Shown: piece after piece, positions 32,646 through 43,402 of the stretch
Layout: each line of letters starts with the position of its first letter
How positions within the stretch are numbered: position 1 is the first letter of the stretch
NCBI GenBank assembly: GCA_011032825.1
Contig: JAADJZ010000014.1
Location: forward strand, 620,001 to 684,000
Length of the DNA stretch: 64,000 nucleotides
From: Massariosphaeria phaeospora
Taxonomy: Eukaryota; Ascomycota; Dothideomycetes; Pleosporales
Direction: 5' to 3'
Made by a program: the position numbers and the translations under genes
The notes under the pieces: model-generated
Databases searched by the model: none
What the model was told of the DNA's origin: nothing
What the model saw: the letters and a program-made list of their open reading frames with translations, nothing else

Positions 32646-35600
32646 CTAGGGCAGCATTGTCAGCCTTGGGGATCTAAACGGCCTGGAGGAACAAATACCC
32701 TTAGTACGCGCGTGGCGCGAGGAATGGCGAGCAGAAGCGCTCATGCCCGATTGAGACGAACGCAGCTGATTCTGAGAGCTAGGCGAATCGGCACGAGACA
32801 TCCCAGAAGCTCCCATCTGGCTCTGGTACCGGGAAAGAGACACAGCGACGGACGAGCCACTACTCTTAGCGGCAGACGATGTGACGGATCGAGGTGAACC
32901 ACGATACTTCTTGGTTGCCCCGGCATGGCCTGACGAACTCTTCCGTTTGCGACTAGAGCTTCCCTTCGGCGATTCAAATCCATCTCTGCCGCCACCAGTA
33001 TTGGAGGAAGTCGGCCTGCTGCCATGATGTCCGTAGGTCTTCCTGGCCACCGACGGTGTGGTATGGACATAATCGGGGGAGCTTCTATTGGCACCACTTT
33101 GGTCAGAAATACCAAGGGAAGACTGCGTTGCTGCCAGAGTATCTTTGCGTCCGTGACTGGTTGGATCAAACGGAATGGTTGGACCAGACGGAGGCGCCAT
33201 ACGAGAGGCTGTGTTAGCCTGAGATCGTGGTCGTTCTTGGGAATTCTGGATGAGATCTAAGACTGACAGGCGTCTTGCTGGGGTCGTCGGCGGCTCCTCG
33301 TGTGCATCGAACAACTCGGAATTGAGATCAGACAAGGAGGAAGAGCTGTGGTCCTTGTCCTTTGATTGATCAAGAACATTGTTGAATGCCTCGAAAGTCA
33401 ATGACAGTCCGTCCTCCTGGGTCTCGGGTACAGCCTTGCGGGCATTTTTGCACTCCTCGAAAGCCGATAGCGATCCGTCCCCCTGGGTCTCGGGTACAGC
33501 CTCGCGAGCATTGTTACGAACCGAGTACTCCCCTAAGTAGACTGTATCCGCTGGATTAACGTACCTCGATCGTTTGTCAGGCTGTTGACCATGCGTTTCA
33601 ACAGCTTGTGTTCGATTGGGTGTAGGTTGCGGATCGTGACGGCCCAGCCCGGAAACATTGGGGCCTGAATCATCTTGACGACTAACCTTTTTCTTCGGGT
33701 TTGCGGACTGACCACCCTGAGTTGTGTTGTATGGAGCAATCGTCATCGACGATGACGAACCGGTAGCTTGAATTGGAGAATGTTTGCGTAGACCATCTTT
33801 CTGGCTGTTTAGCGCCTCGCTGCGCTCCCTTTGAGCCTGGTCTGTCAATGCTTTGAGCTTTTTCTCCCAGATCTTCCCCTGTTTTGCAAGCTCTTGCGTG
33901 TACTCAATTTCCCGACCTTTAGCTTTTGCTTCGGATTCCTTCAAGGCAACGTCGACTTGAGTCAGGTGTCGCTGCAGGTCACTGACTTTGGCTTTCAACT
34001 CTTGGATTTCTTCAGACGTTTTACTTCGTACAATGTCTAGCTCTTCCTCGATTTCCTGCTTGACGGTTTGTAAGTCTGCGATTTCCCTCTGAAGATCTTC
34101 CTTTTCAGTCAAGAACTCAGCCTCAACGTTCTTTGTAGCAGACTCTGCATGGACGTGGGATTGCTCCAAGTCAGCCTTGAGATTCCCGTTCTGTTTCTGG
34201 AGCAGTGCAATCCGATCACGGGCTTCCTGCAACGCAATCAAGTCTTTCCGTCGCTTGTCGGCCAAGCGGTCATCCGCTTCCCTGTGCAGTGTGTCGATCG
34301 TGGACTCCATTTCCGACAACTTGACATGCAGTTGGGTCTCTGAATCCTGCAAAGCAGCCACCTCGTCTTTCAAAGCAGCGTGTTCTTGACGTACAATGCC
34401 TAGCTCTTGGTCCTTCGACTGGACATCATTGACTTTTGATTTCAACTCTTCTCTGAGAATCGCAAGCTCGGGGGAGTTGCGGGCTTTCTCCGCTTCGTCT
34501 TTGGCGGCATCAAGCTGTTGACAAACCTCCTTTAGCGACTTGGTCTTCTCGTCCCTCTCGTTAATTACGCTGTGAAGTTTGTTCTTGAGCGTAGTCTCCC
34601 TCTCTCGATAGGTGCTCCGAGCTTCCTCCTTGAGCTTCGCAACCATGGTTTTGTTTCGCTGTAAGTTCTAATATTAGCAGCAGGATCACAACAAGACAAT
34701 CGACACTGACCTCCTTTACCTTCGCAACAAAGTCAACAAGTTTGTTCTTCGGCAATCAGCAGCTACTTCTAATATACCAGAGTCTGAGACACTCACCTTC
34801 TCCGCGGCAACGTCGCGCTCCCGAGCCTCACGGGACTGCTCTATGGCGCGCCCATGAGCCTCACACGACTGCTCAGCAATCTGAAGCTTAGCATTCACGG
34901 CTTGCATATCTTCTTCCATTTTGTCTAACTGCTGGCGGAGGCGGACATTTCCGTCTTGCAGCTCGGATGGAACCAATTCGCTAGCACGTGCTGTATCTCT
35001 AAGTACTGTAAGTTCATTCTCGAGTTGAGACGACCGCGACTCGAGATCAGTCTCGCTTTGCCTGAGGGTCTTGATCTGCTCATCTAGGCTTTCACAGTGC
35101 TCTTTCCGAGAGGCTAATTCGGTTTGCAAGACGTCGTTCGCGTGGCGGGCTTTATGGCACTCAGAGCTGAGTTCATCGTACTTGAGCATGTCGCTTCGTA
35201 AGCTCCGAAGCTGATCACTAATGTGGCTTTGTATGTCCTCAATGGGGAACCGCTTTCCTTCGACAGAACTGGCCAAGCAACCCAATTTCGAATCGACGCT
35301 AGTTTTTGCGTAAGCATATTACAGCTCTGTAGGTCGTCGAACTTACCTTTTGTGCACAAATCTGAGCATGTTTTCGGCTTTCTGGACGTCTTTGGATGTA
35401 AGAACTGGAGTTGATTGAAGCGTTTTTAGGGCGTCGAGGCATTCCTTAAGGTATGTGTCAACCTTCTGATTTTGCGTCGTATCATTCACAGAGGTCTGGA
35501 TATTGACGAGCTTTTCGACGAGAGCCGAGTTGTGGTCTTCGAGTCGCTGCTGAATACCATGTAGAGCCGATGTGATCTGCTGCTCTAATGCCTCTCGCTT

Positions 35601-37499
35601 CTTCTTCTCCTCTTCGAAGAGAGCACTTTGTGTTCTAAGGTTGTTGACTAGGTCGTTCTTTCTGGATTCTGAAATTCGCAGTCGCCCAAAGCAGTCGTCT
35701 AGAGCAGCCTTCAGTGCCCGTTGACTTTTGTTGAACGTAATAAACGCGGAATCGAAGCTATCCTCCAAGACAGCTTTCCAATCAGCAAACTTTTGAGCCT
35801 CTTTCCTCGCGATCAGGGCCTCCTCCTTTAGCCTCTTCTTCTCTTCCTCGGCACCGCGTTTGACCTTTGCATGGTCGACTTCCAGTCCACTCACAAACTT
35901 CTGCATGTGTTTCACCTTTTTCGAGAGATCATCTGTTCTTGAACGGACGCTCTTCTCTGCATCCTGCAAGCGCCCAATCTCGGACTTTTGAAGACCATTG
36001 ACCACATTGAGTGCTGCCATGGTCCCTTCAAATTGTTTGCGTTCATTGGCGTGGGCATGATCGTTCCGAGCCGCTTCAACATGGTATGAATTACGCAGGG
36101 CCTGTATATGCCTCTCCATAGCTTCGGGAAACGGGCCATAGATGGAGCCTGGGATCGGACGCTGAGATGCGTTGCCATTGCGTTTCTTCTTGAGCGATTT
36201 GGAAACTCGGGTCGGTCCACCACGCGAAGAAGTCCCATGGAGTACGTTCTCGGGTGCCGATATCATTGTAGGCGAATTCCGATTACTGATTTGATATCCC
36301 ATTGCCGGGGCCTGGAAGAGTGGGCTAGGTGCAGCCTCACGAGTGAGCTTGGGGATGGGTTCATTCTCATCGTGGGTCACCTGGTCATTGGATGGCAAGG
36401 TTTTTCGCATATCCAGAGTAGGGTAGATCGGTGTAGACATGATCGTACTCTGGTCCTGAATGGTCATGACGGAGAGGTTATTCAGAGTGAGATCGAGAGA
36501 ATGGTCATTTTGGTTGGGTGGTTCAGATTGGTCATCACCGTCCCTAAATGTGGTAGCATCAGGTACTAGATCCAGACCGGGCTGCTCGATGCTTTCCTTC
36601 GGTGTAGGCTCGATCGAACGATCAGTGATATCCTTGGGAGGCCGTGGCTGCTTACTCTTTCGCTGCTTACTAGCCTTCTTGGGGATCTTCTTTCTATCAG
36701 TTGCTGTCTTCGGACCAGATAGGCATGGTGCAATGTCCAGTTCAACGGCTTCAGAAGGCTCGACCCTACAGTATATGGTCAGTATCTGGTGCCATCTCTC
36801 ATATCAGGTCGGAAGTTTCTTACTCCACACTCTGTGCCATTGTATGATCTCCAGTACCCTGCTCATCATCACCCAGAGACATCTGTTGCTCGCCACGAAC
36901 GGACACGTCTCGACTCGGATCCGGTTCGCTGCGATGGGGTAGTTGTCCCTGCCAATGCTGTCCGCTGGGGTCTTCTAGACGAATCGGTTAGTGATTTCCC
37001 CGAGAGTATGTATGAGGAGCAGGTGCAACTGACTCTGGACACCACGCTCAGCAATGAATTCCGGGGCCGTGCTCGCAGCAGTGGAATCAGGCACCGGGTG
37101 AGCAGCAGCGGCTTTGCCTTTAGCAGAGTTCTGGGGACGTTTCGCAAATGAGAATGTTGGGGCGGCTAGACCCGGAGTGGAGTATGAGGCAATGTCCAGA
37201 GACTTGATCTCAAAAGACCCTGCCACACTCTGTGACTTTGGTGCCGCACATTTCTCAATAATAGCGCGACTGTTAGGGCTCATTGGCGCGCCATTTCCTT
37301 CGTTGTCTGTCCCACCATTACAGTTATCACCATCAAGCTGAGTCTCGGGAATGCAGAAGTCGCTGTTCAGCACCTGGACATGACTCTCTTTGGGCATCCG
37401 CTCATCGTCAGTCGAGTCCTGGTGGATTTCGTGTCTGAGTTTCGACGGCCTGGAAGACTGGGCAAGCTGCTTCCCGTGTGAGCCCACGTATTCGGACAT
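32646..37499 (-). CDS. large coiled-coil protein of unknown function
   Basis: Six exons (37043-37499, 36824-36974, 35347-36765, 34797-35298, 34711-34746, 32646-34658) join in phase to 1525 residues. Introns are 48-68 nt with standard signals; exon 5 is only 36 nt. The first ~300 residues are disordered and acidic/basic-patchy. Long heptad coiled coil fills roughly residues 420-1100, broken near the micro-exon. The last ~400 residues are Ser-rich and disordered, ending in a basic Lys/Arg segment (RKRKSS) that could be a nuclear signal. A ~25-residue unit containing AVPETQ repeats twice in the tail. The architecture resembles structural nuclear or spindle-type proteins, including meiotic axis or synaptonemal filaments, but no family motif is recognisable and that is inference only. 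The start is an ATG after a CT-rich leader; an in-frame longer extension looks like UTR. Confidence 0.85.
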
Positions 37500-39072
37500 G
37501 CTGTTTGAGCGGGCTGGAGCCACCGCAAAGAGCAAGGAAGTGGTGCTGGCTTGTTGAGACGGAAAGAGGGAGTAGTGAGAGGAGGTGAGGTGGGTGAGGG
37601 GCAGACGAGAATCGTGGCAAAGTCTGCAGCTTCCACGAATAAGAAGGGAAGTCGCGAGCGACATCCCACCGCACCCCATCCCACAGGCCACGATACAACA
37701 TGAGACGCATGGAAACTCGAGGGAGCATGAGATTGAATGAATTGAGGACGAAATTGTCAAGAAAACAGCAGTGAGAGTCGAATCTTCAATCGCCTTATTT
37801 GGTGGCCTCTCAAGAGTCAGTGGTCCTTCACTCCCGTCTTCTACCCTTGCCTCTCTACACGACAGCTCTGACTCCCACTATATAGCAAACATACGTAATC
37901 CAACCCTTTCGGGGATTCGTCCAGCAGTGTAGGGTCATCCTCGACGCATTCAAACCCCATGTTTTACGAACGCCATCGCTTCTCTCTATCCTTCACTCAC
38001 CCAGGTAGAGGGTAGACCAATTCAGTCAAGGTGAAAGGGGTGTTACAAAAGCCGGCGAGCAATGGGGGTCACCCATCCGTCTCACCTGGCAAATATAGAT
38101 ACAGCAGCGAATCCTCCAGAATTCTATATGTCAGTGTTTCCACGCAGGACCTTGAAACGCTCGACTGGATACAGATGGACTAACAAAAGCGAAATCCTGC
38201 AACCACAAGGCCACTGACATGTTCCAATTGCGGAACAAGACCAAATGACACACGGCGAGTGTTCGGTTAGACAACCACGCCGCCTTCGCGTCGACTTACA
38301 ACGATATATGCACGCAAACCGTGCCCATTCGACTTGTTGCTATCCTTGGACTTTGGGTGTCCCCGGAACTCGGTCGAGACAGACATGTTGGCTCGGGTAC
38401 GGTCCTATCCGCACTATGCGACATGGAAAGGCAGTAAGGCGACCTCCGCAACGCTTCTACACCTACCAGCAGCGAACAAGCTTCGGCCCGCTGCAACGCG
38501 TAGATGACTGCGTGAGGCGGGAGACGTGGGGACGACGATGACTGAAGTTCGATGTTCTCGACGTGGTGCCCCTGGGAGCCAAAAATACGCGGGACAGAAA
38601 GAAAGACAGGCCCCGGCGCTTCCAGCCGGTTCCGTCCAATCACAGGCGGCACGACCCCTGCGGCGGACGCACTGTGATTCCTGGCACCACGTCCCCCTCA
38701 ACACCAGAAGCGCCGACGTGCTGCGCCGCTCACCAATGGCCTCTGTCTGCTCTCCCAAGCACGGCTATCTTTCCGACGCCCATGCGCCAGATTTAAGCAT
38801 GCGGCCACTCGCATGCCTCCCGCTGCAGACCTGGCCTGCGAGCATCGCACCATGGTAACCGCCCATGCTCGTCGAGTCGCGGAGTATAGCCTGGGTGAAG
38901 ATCCATGGCACGGATATAGAGGTGAGCCGCCGCTGCACTGTAGAAAAGAGTCTCACTCCCTCGAAGAAGCGAGTTGATCTTTGACCACCTACAACACGCG
39001 ATTGTAGTGCGCACTCGAACCACCCGAGGCCCATTCAACAGTCCACACACTACCTCCACGGACTTTGCCATC
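37500..39072. other. divergent intergenic region, no gene supported
   Basis: It should contain the promoters of the coiled-coil gene (minus) and of the membrane-protein gene (plus). Frames at 38245-38860 overlap on both strands without a domain. The CCACC/CTACC-rich stretch just before 39073 looks like a 5' UTR. Confidence 0.5.
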
Positions 39073-39675
39073 ATGTTCCGGGCAGCCCTCCTCTTCCTCC
39101 TCTTGCCCCTCCTCGCCGTTGCTCAAGCGGCCACCCAGGCTGCAGCTCCACCACAGGAAACCACAGACACGAGATACAATGGAGGCGACGACAACCCCCC
39201 GGATCCCAGCGACGCGGGAGCAGAGGGTGCTTCCAAAGGCGCCTTCAATCTATCGAAGGGTGCATTAGCAGCTATCATCGTCGTAGTTGTGCTTGTAGTC
39301 GTTGGAGGAGGTATGTGTTAACATTCTCACATCCTACCAAGGCTCATTACTAACTAATGTGCAGCCGGTTCTGCTATCCTCTTCTGGCTCGCGAAGAAGC
39401 GTCAATGGGACGTCCGCCAATCTATCCGCCGTGCCTCCCGTCGCATCACCGGCCGCTCAGAAGTCTCCAAGCGCCAAAATCGACGGACTGGCGTACGACT
39501 CAACTCGCCCCCTCCCGGCAAGACTACGAAACCGAGACAGGATCCGGATATTGAGAAAGGCGTGGGAGACACTGCACAAAACGGCCGGACTACTACGACA
39601 ATCACGAGCACGTTTGATGTCGACACACCTACTCCAAAGGGTTGGAAGGCGTCTGTTCTTGGAGGAAAGAAGTAA
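39073..39675 (+). CDS. small single-pass membrane protein with signal peptide
   Basis: Two exons (39073-39310, 39365-39675) around a 54-nt intron (GTATGT..TACTAACTAATGTGCAG) give 182 residues. The N-terminus is a clear signal peptide (MFRAALLFLLLPLLAVAQA). A short acidic, Pro/Asp-rich ectodomain follows, then a transmembrane helix (ALAAIIVVVVLVVVGG, about residues 65-87), and a strongly basic tail (KKRQWDVRQSIRRASRR) that should be cytosolic. It ends in a Thr-rich segment and GGKK. The layout is that of small fungal type-I membrane proteins with Wsc-like topology but without a cysteine-rich head. The family is not recognised. The junction keeps the helix intact, which supports the splice model. 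Confidence 0.85.
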
Positions 39676-40966
39676 GAACAACGACCCACATCGTCACACT
39701 GCCTCGCAACTATTATCCAGTATGTCTAGCCCGTAGACACCAAAGTAGCACTTCGATTCTGCGAATCGACCGAGGAGATCGAGCCGGACTCCCCGATCTC
39801 TTGTGGGATGCAACACACCCACCGCCTAACATCTCTCCCGTCGCATAGTCCCAGCTCAACCCTCTGCTCTATGCCCGGAACCCCCGCGTGGGGACGAACA
39901 TAACATAAATGATCCGACCGCTAGAGAATAACGAACAAGTCGTGGGAACGCCTACACTTCAGTGTAGTTTGTATCGCTTCTCTCCAAGTATACGTTAGAT
40001 TCCATGATATCCATTTGCTGTTTCGGCGCAACCAGCAGGGGCACGGTCAGGTGCAGGACACGTAGGAACGACCGGACCGGTATAGGGGAATGGGATATCA
40101 GCATGACTACCGTCAGCGCTATGCATGACTGACATGGAATATTATTACTGCAACGCAGTCTGTTCACCTCTTTTACTCGTTCTTTGCAACTTCTACAGCG
40201 CCGTCCCATTCTCTTCTTACAGCGAAATCTGACCAGCGGTGATCAACACTTCATCCGGAAAAGTCGAAAGAGCAGTCACGAGCAGATCTATGCACGGGCG
40301 GGTGGGAACAGGCAGGGTTCGTATGCATATATGACAGGGTAGACCTCCCACGCAGTGCCGATCCGAGGGGCGAGTCTGAGCGCCTACCGTACTTCGGCTC
40401 CGCATTCTTAAATCCTCGCCCGCTCGACCAGCCGGGCCTACCACAAGCACATGATATACTCGAAATCCCACCTGCCCATGCCTGATGCCTTTACTCTACA
40501 TTGTAGAGGCTGGCTTCATCTGTCGACAAAGCCATACTATTAACGCCCAAGTCTTGGGAACCCTATCTATCAGCACGAAAGCGCCTACACTTTGGCTGTA
40601 CGATTGGCCAAGCCACAGCGCTTAGACTATGATAGGGCATCGGCTTGTCGCAGTCTACTCGCTGTCTCTGTTAGACGAAGCTGTCTGGTTAGTGCTTGTA
40701 GCCGTAGTTCGGATGTATCGACCGACCTTACTCGGCGCCGAGACTTGCGAAGAACGTATTGTTCACAATATATATGTCATTCATACAGCACTCGAAACGT
40801 TAACACGGACGGACGGTAAACGCACAAAATATTGATCAAACAAGCATAGATTTCTCCTCGCACAGGTGCTTCGAATCCGGCCCCACTTCTCTCTCTCCAA
40901 ACACAAGAGCCAAATCGTCTCACTGCTCCCATCCTCTCTCCTCACACCTCCTCTCCATACCTCTCC
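39676..40966. other. intergenic, no gene supported
   Basis: It holds the 3' UTR of the membrane-protein gene and short overlapping frames. Nothing repetitive or RNA-like is seen. Confidence 0.6.
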
Positions 40967-41212
40967 CTATGCACCCCCCCCACTCCTTCTCCGTCCCCCG
41001 AAAACCACCGCGAACCCGCTAACCTCGCCCGGAAACATCCACCCGGGCAGCCTCCACAACTTGTCCAGCCACCGCGGCGCGACCACTTGCCTCAGCGTCA
41101 ACAGCACCATAAGGAAGAACCAGAAGCCGGCGAAGACGAACAGCGCGGGCGGGTTCCAGCGCAGGAAGGCGGCGCCTTGGACGGAGGGTGGGATGTGGAT
41201 GCCGTTGTGCAT
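40967..41212 (-). CDS. short one-helix membrane protein
   Basis: An ATG-initiated frame of 81 residues. It begins MHNGIHIPPSVQGAAF, then LRWNPPALFVFAGFWFFLMVL, a single hydrophobic helix at about residues 24-44, then RQVVAPRWLDKLWRLPGW, a basic amphipathic stretch, and a Gly/Arg-rich end. The sequence is typical of small fungal mitochondrial or ER membrane proteins, but I cannot name it. The last 15 residues (GGRRRSGGGA) are of low complexity. The opposite strand carries a longer but domain-free frame. A pentanucleotide repeat lies in the presumed 5' flank. Confidence 0.55.
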   Translation of the reverse strand: MHNGIHIPPSVQGAAFLRWNPPALFVFAGFWFFLMVLLTLRQVVAPRWLDKLWRLPGWMFPGEVSGFAVVFGGRRRSGGGA

Positions 41213-42320
41213 GGTGGGTGGGTCGTGCGGAGTTGGAATGGACTGAACTGAACTGAACTGAACTGAGCTGAGCTGAGCTGAGCTGAGCTGAGCTGAGCTT
41301 TTGATGAGGGATGGGTGGTGGGTGCTAGTGGTGCTGTTAGGTTAGGTTTGTAATGATTAAGGTGAGCAATTTGTTGTTGCAGCTTTCTTACTTCTTCTCG
41401 GTGCGGTCGATCTATGGGTCTGGAGTTCGTAATCGGAAGTCTGGGTGGGTGCTTATATGCGCGCCGTCGATATTGTGTAGAGGGTCGCGTGCGTTGTGAA
41501 GCCGAACCGACTGCACAATGTCGAGCGAGCGAGCGAGCGAGCGAGGACGTCGGCTACACAAGACGAAGAACTCGGAAGATGCGTCCGCGATAACTTCGGT
41601 GTAGATGAATGACGTTAAGGGTCTTCAGTTGAGTTATTGTTGTTGTTGTTGTTGCTGTGGTAGGTTGGGCGCACGGGCCATATAGGTGTGCTTTCACTCT
41701 CCGTCTACCGACCTACAACCCTTACCGCAGAACTCCGTCTCATTTCAGCTAGGGTGTTGGTCGCGATTGTCGCAGTCTGCGTGTTGGCCAGACGGCGAGG
41801 AGAAGGAAATGAGTAGTGCGACCAAGCAAGGGAAAGCTTACGCTGATACTTAACGATCTGGAGTTAGGACCCCTTGTAAGTTCCCTATGGTGAACAATAC
41901 ATGTACTGGAATTTAGTCGAAGAAGTGACTCGGGCAGTTCGAAGAAGGCGTGGAAGCGTTTGAGTAGTTCCAATATCGCTGGCTGCAGCTGTGAAATGTG
42001 AAAGTAAGCGCAAGTGCTGCACGCACACAACACCCCACAAGCACGATATCGTTGATGAAAATTACATTCTTCGAACCTACATCCCGAAGTTCAGGGAATC
42101 CGAGATCCGGACATATACCTACGGCCCCGTCCCACACCGAGGAAGAAAAGCAACATAACATACGTCGTGGCAACGCTCTGAACGCCGGAAAAGAAGATCC
42201 TGTGCTAAAAATGCGACTGGGGAATATAGAAAGAGAAAGGAAATACGTCCACGTATGTTTGTACGCATAGAGTCGTTCATGTCATGATTGGACCGCAGTG
42301 GGGACCCGCTCGGAAATGGA
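41213..42320. other. intergenic with simple repeats, no gene supported
   Basis: It contains the pentamer repeat listed separately, a GAGC run (41523-41544) and a TTG run (about 41635-41655). These sit between the short membrane protein and the 3' end of the carrier gene. Confidence 0.6.
41243..41299 (+). repeat. pentanucleotide microsatellite (CTGAA/CTGAG)
   Basis: About four CTGAA units followed by about eight CTGAG units. It lies 30 bp upstream of the short membrane protein start, in what should be its 5' UTR or promoter. Confidence 0.9.
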
Positions 42321-43402
42321 TCACTTCGTGATAAAGCCGAGATAATCAGCCACAATAAGCGTTACCATACTAAATCAGACTTTAGTGTCATGTATTCCGC
42401 TTCGAATCTTCAGAGGACTTACGCATGCGGTGCAATTCGGACGTAGTACGTGCCGAACCCTCGGTAGAACCTCAAGAGACCCTCATCCTTCGCGACCTGC
42501 TTGAAGCAGTCGAACATGCCCTTGTACGGCAGCGAACCATCAGGCGCCCTCGTCTGCTTCTGTAGTCTAGTCTTGACAAAGTCGAAGGGCAGAGAGAAGA
42601 AACTGGCGAAGAACCCGGCGACGGCTGACGCAGTGAGGGTCTGCGTCCGGCTAGAGAGCGAGGTGGTCTTGAGCTGGTTCTTGGCTTCTGAGAAAAATGC
42701 GAGCTGACCGAAATTGAGAGCCATGGCGCGGACCACTGTCGGATAGCAGCCGGCCCATAACCGTCCGACGCCTTCGTTTTTGGATATCCGGACTAGCGCA
42801 TCAATCACCGATGTGTAGTTTGCTCGAAGAGCAGGGGCCTTGAGACCATCGGACTGCATTCGGATCAAGGCCAAATCTGCGGGATTCCCTACCACGGCTG
42901 CGAGACCGCCCGCTGCGAGACCAGCACCTGCTCTTTCCTTGAAGCCTATCTTTGTGCCTTTAGATTCAGCGGTTGCCGCGAGTGTCTTCATGAAAGTGTC
43001 GAAGAAGCCCAGGCGCGCCGTTGTGTAGACAGCTTGCCGCAGTATGCCCGCGCTCAGGCCTGTATACAGATCCATAACCTTCCCTGATGCTACGATGTCT
43101 TTGAAGACTGTGACAGGCGTGGGCTTTGGACCAGTCTTCACGCCCTCGCCCGCAAGCTGTAACCGGACCTTGATCATGTCGACTGGTTGAATAACTGAGG
43201 TCGCTGTCATGCCTGCTAGGCCGCCGTTGATGAACGGCAGAGCGGCTCGCATAAAGGGCGTGTGGAGGAAGGTGGTGGTGGCCTGTTTGGGGTTATCGGC
43301 GGCGGTCTTCATGGCGGACGAGGCGTCTGAGAGGACGGTTTCGCTGGTCTGCTTTGCGTTTCCGACGACGGTAGAGGGGGGCATCTTAAATACACCTGAC
43401 AT
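42321..43402 (-). CDS. mitochondrial 2-oxoglutarate/malate carrier (SLC25 family)
   Basis: Two exons (42423-43402, 42321-42369) around a 53-nt intron give 342 residues. Three repeats of the carrier signature are present: PVDMIKVR, PADLALIR and PFDFVKTR, each ending the first helix of a repeat, with G-x-R/YTGLSAG-type loops between. The run YTGLSAGILRQAVYTTARLG closely follows the oxoglutarate carrier (SLC25A11) pattern, and RIAPHAMVTLIVADYL forms the last helix across the splice junction. These inner-membrane antiporters exchange 2-oxoglutarate for malate and feed the malate-aspartate shuttle. The ~55-residue polar N-terminus is longer than in animals. The start is the first ATG with a short UTR. 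Identification as an SLC25 carrier is certain; the substrate is by resemblance. Confidence 0.93.
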
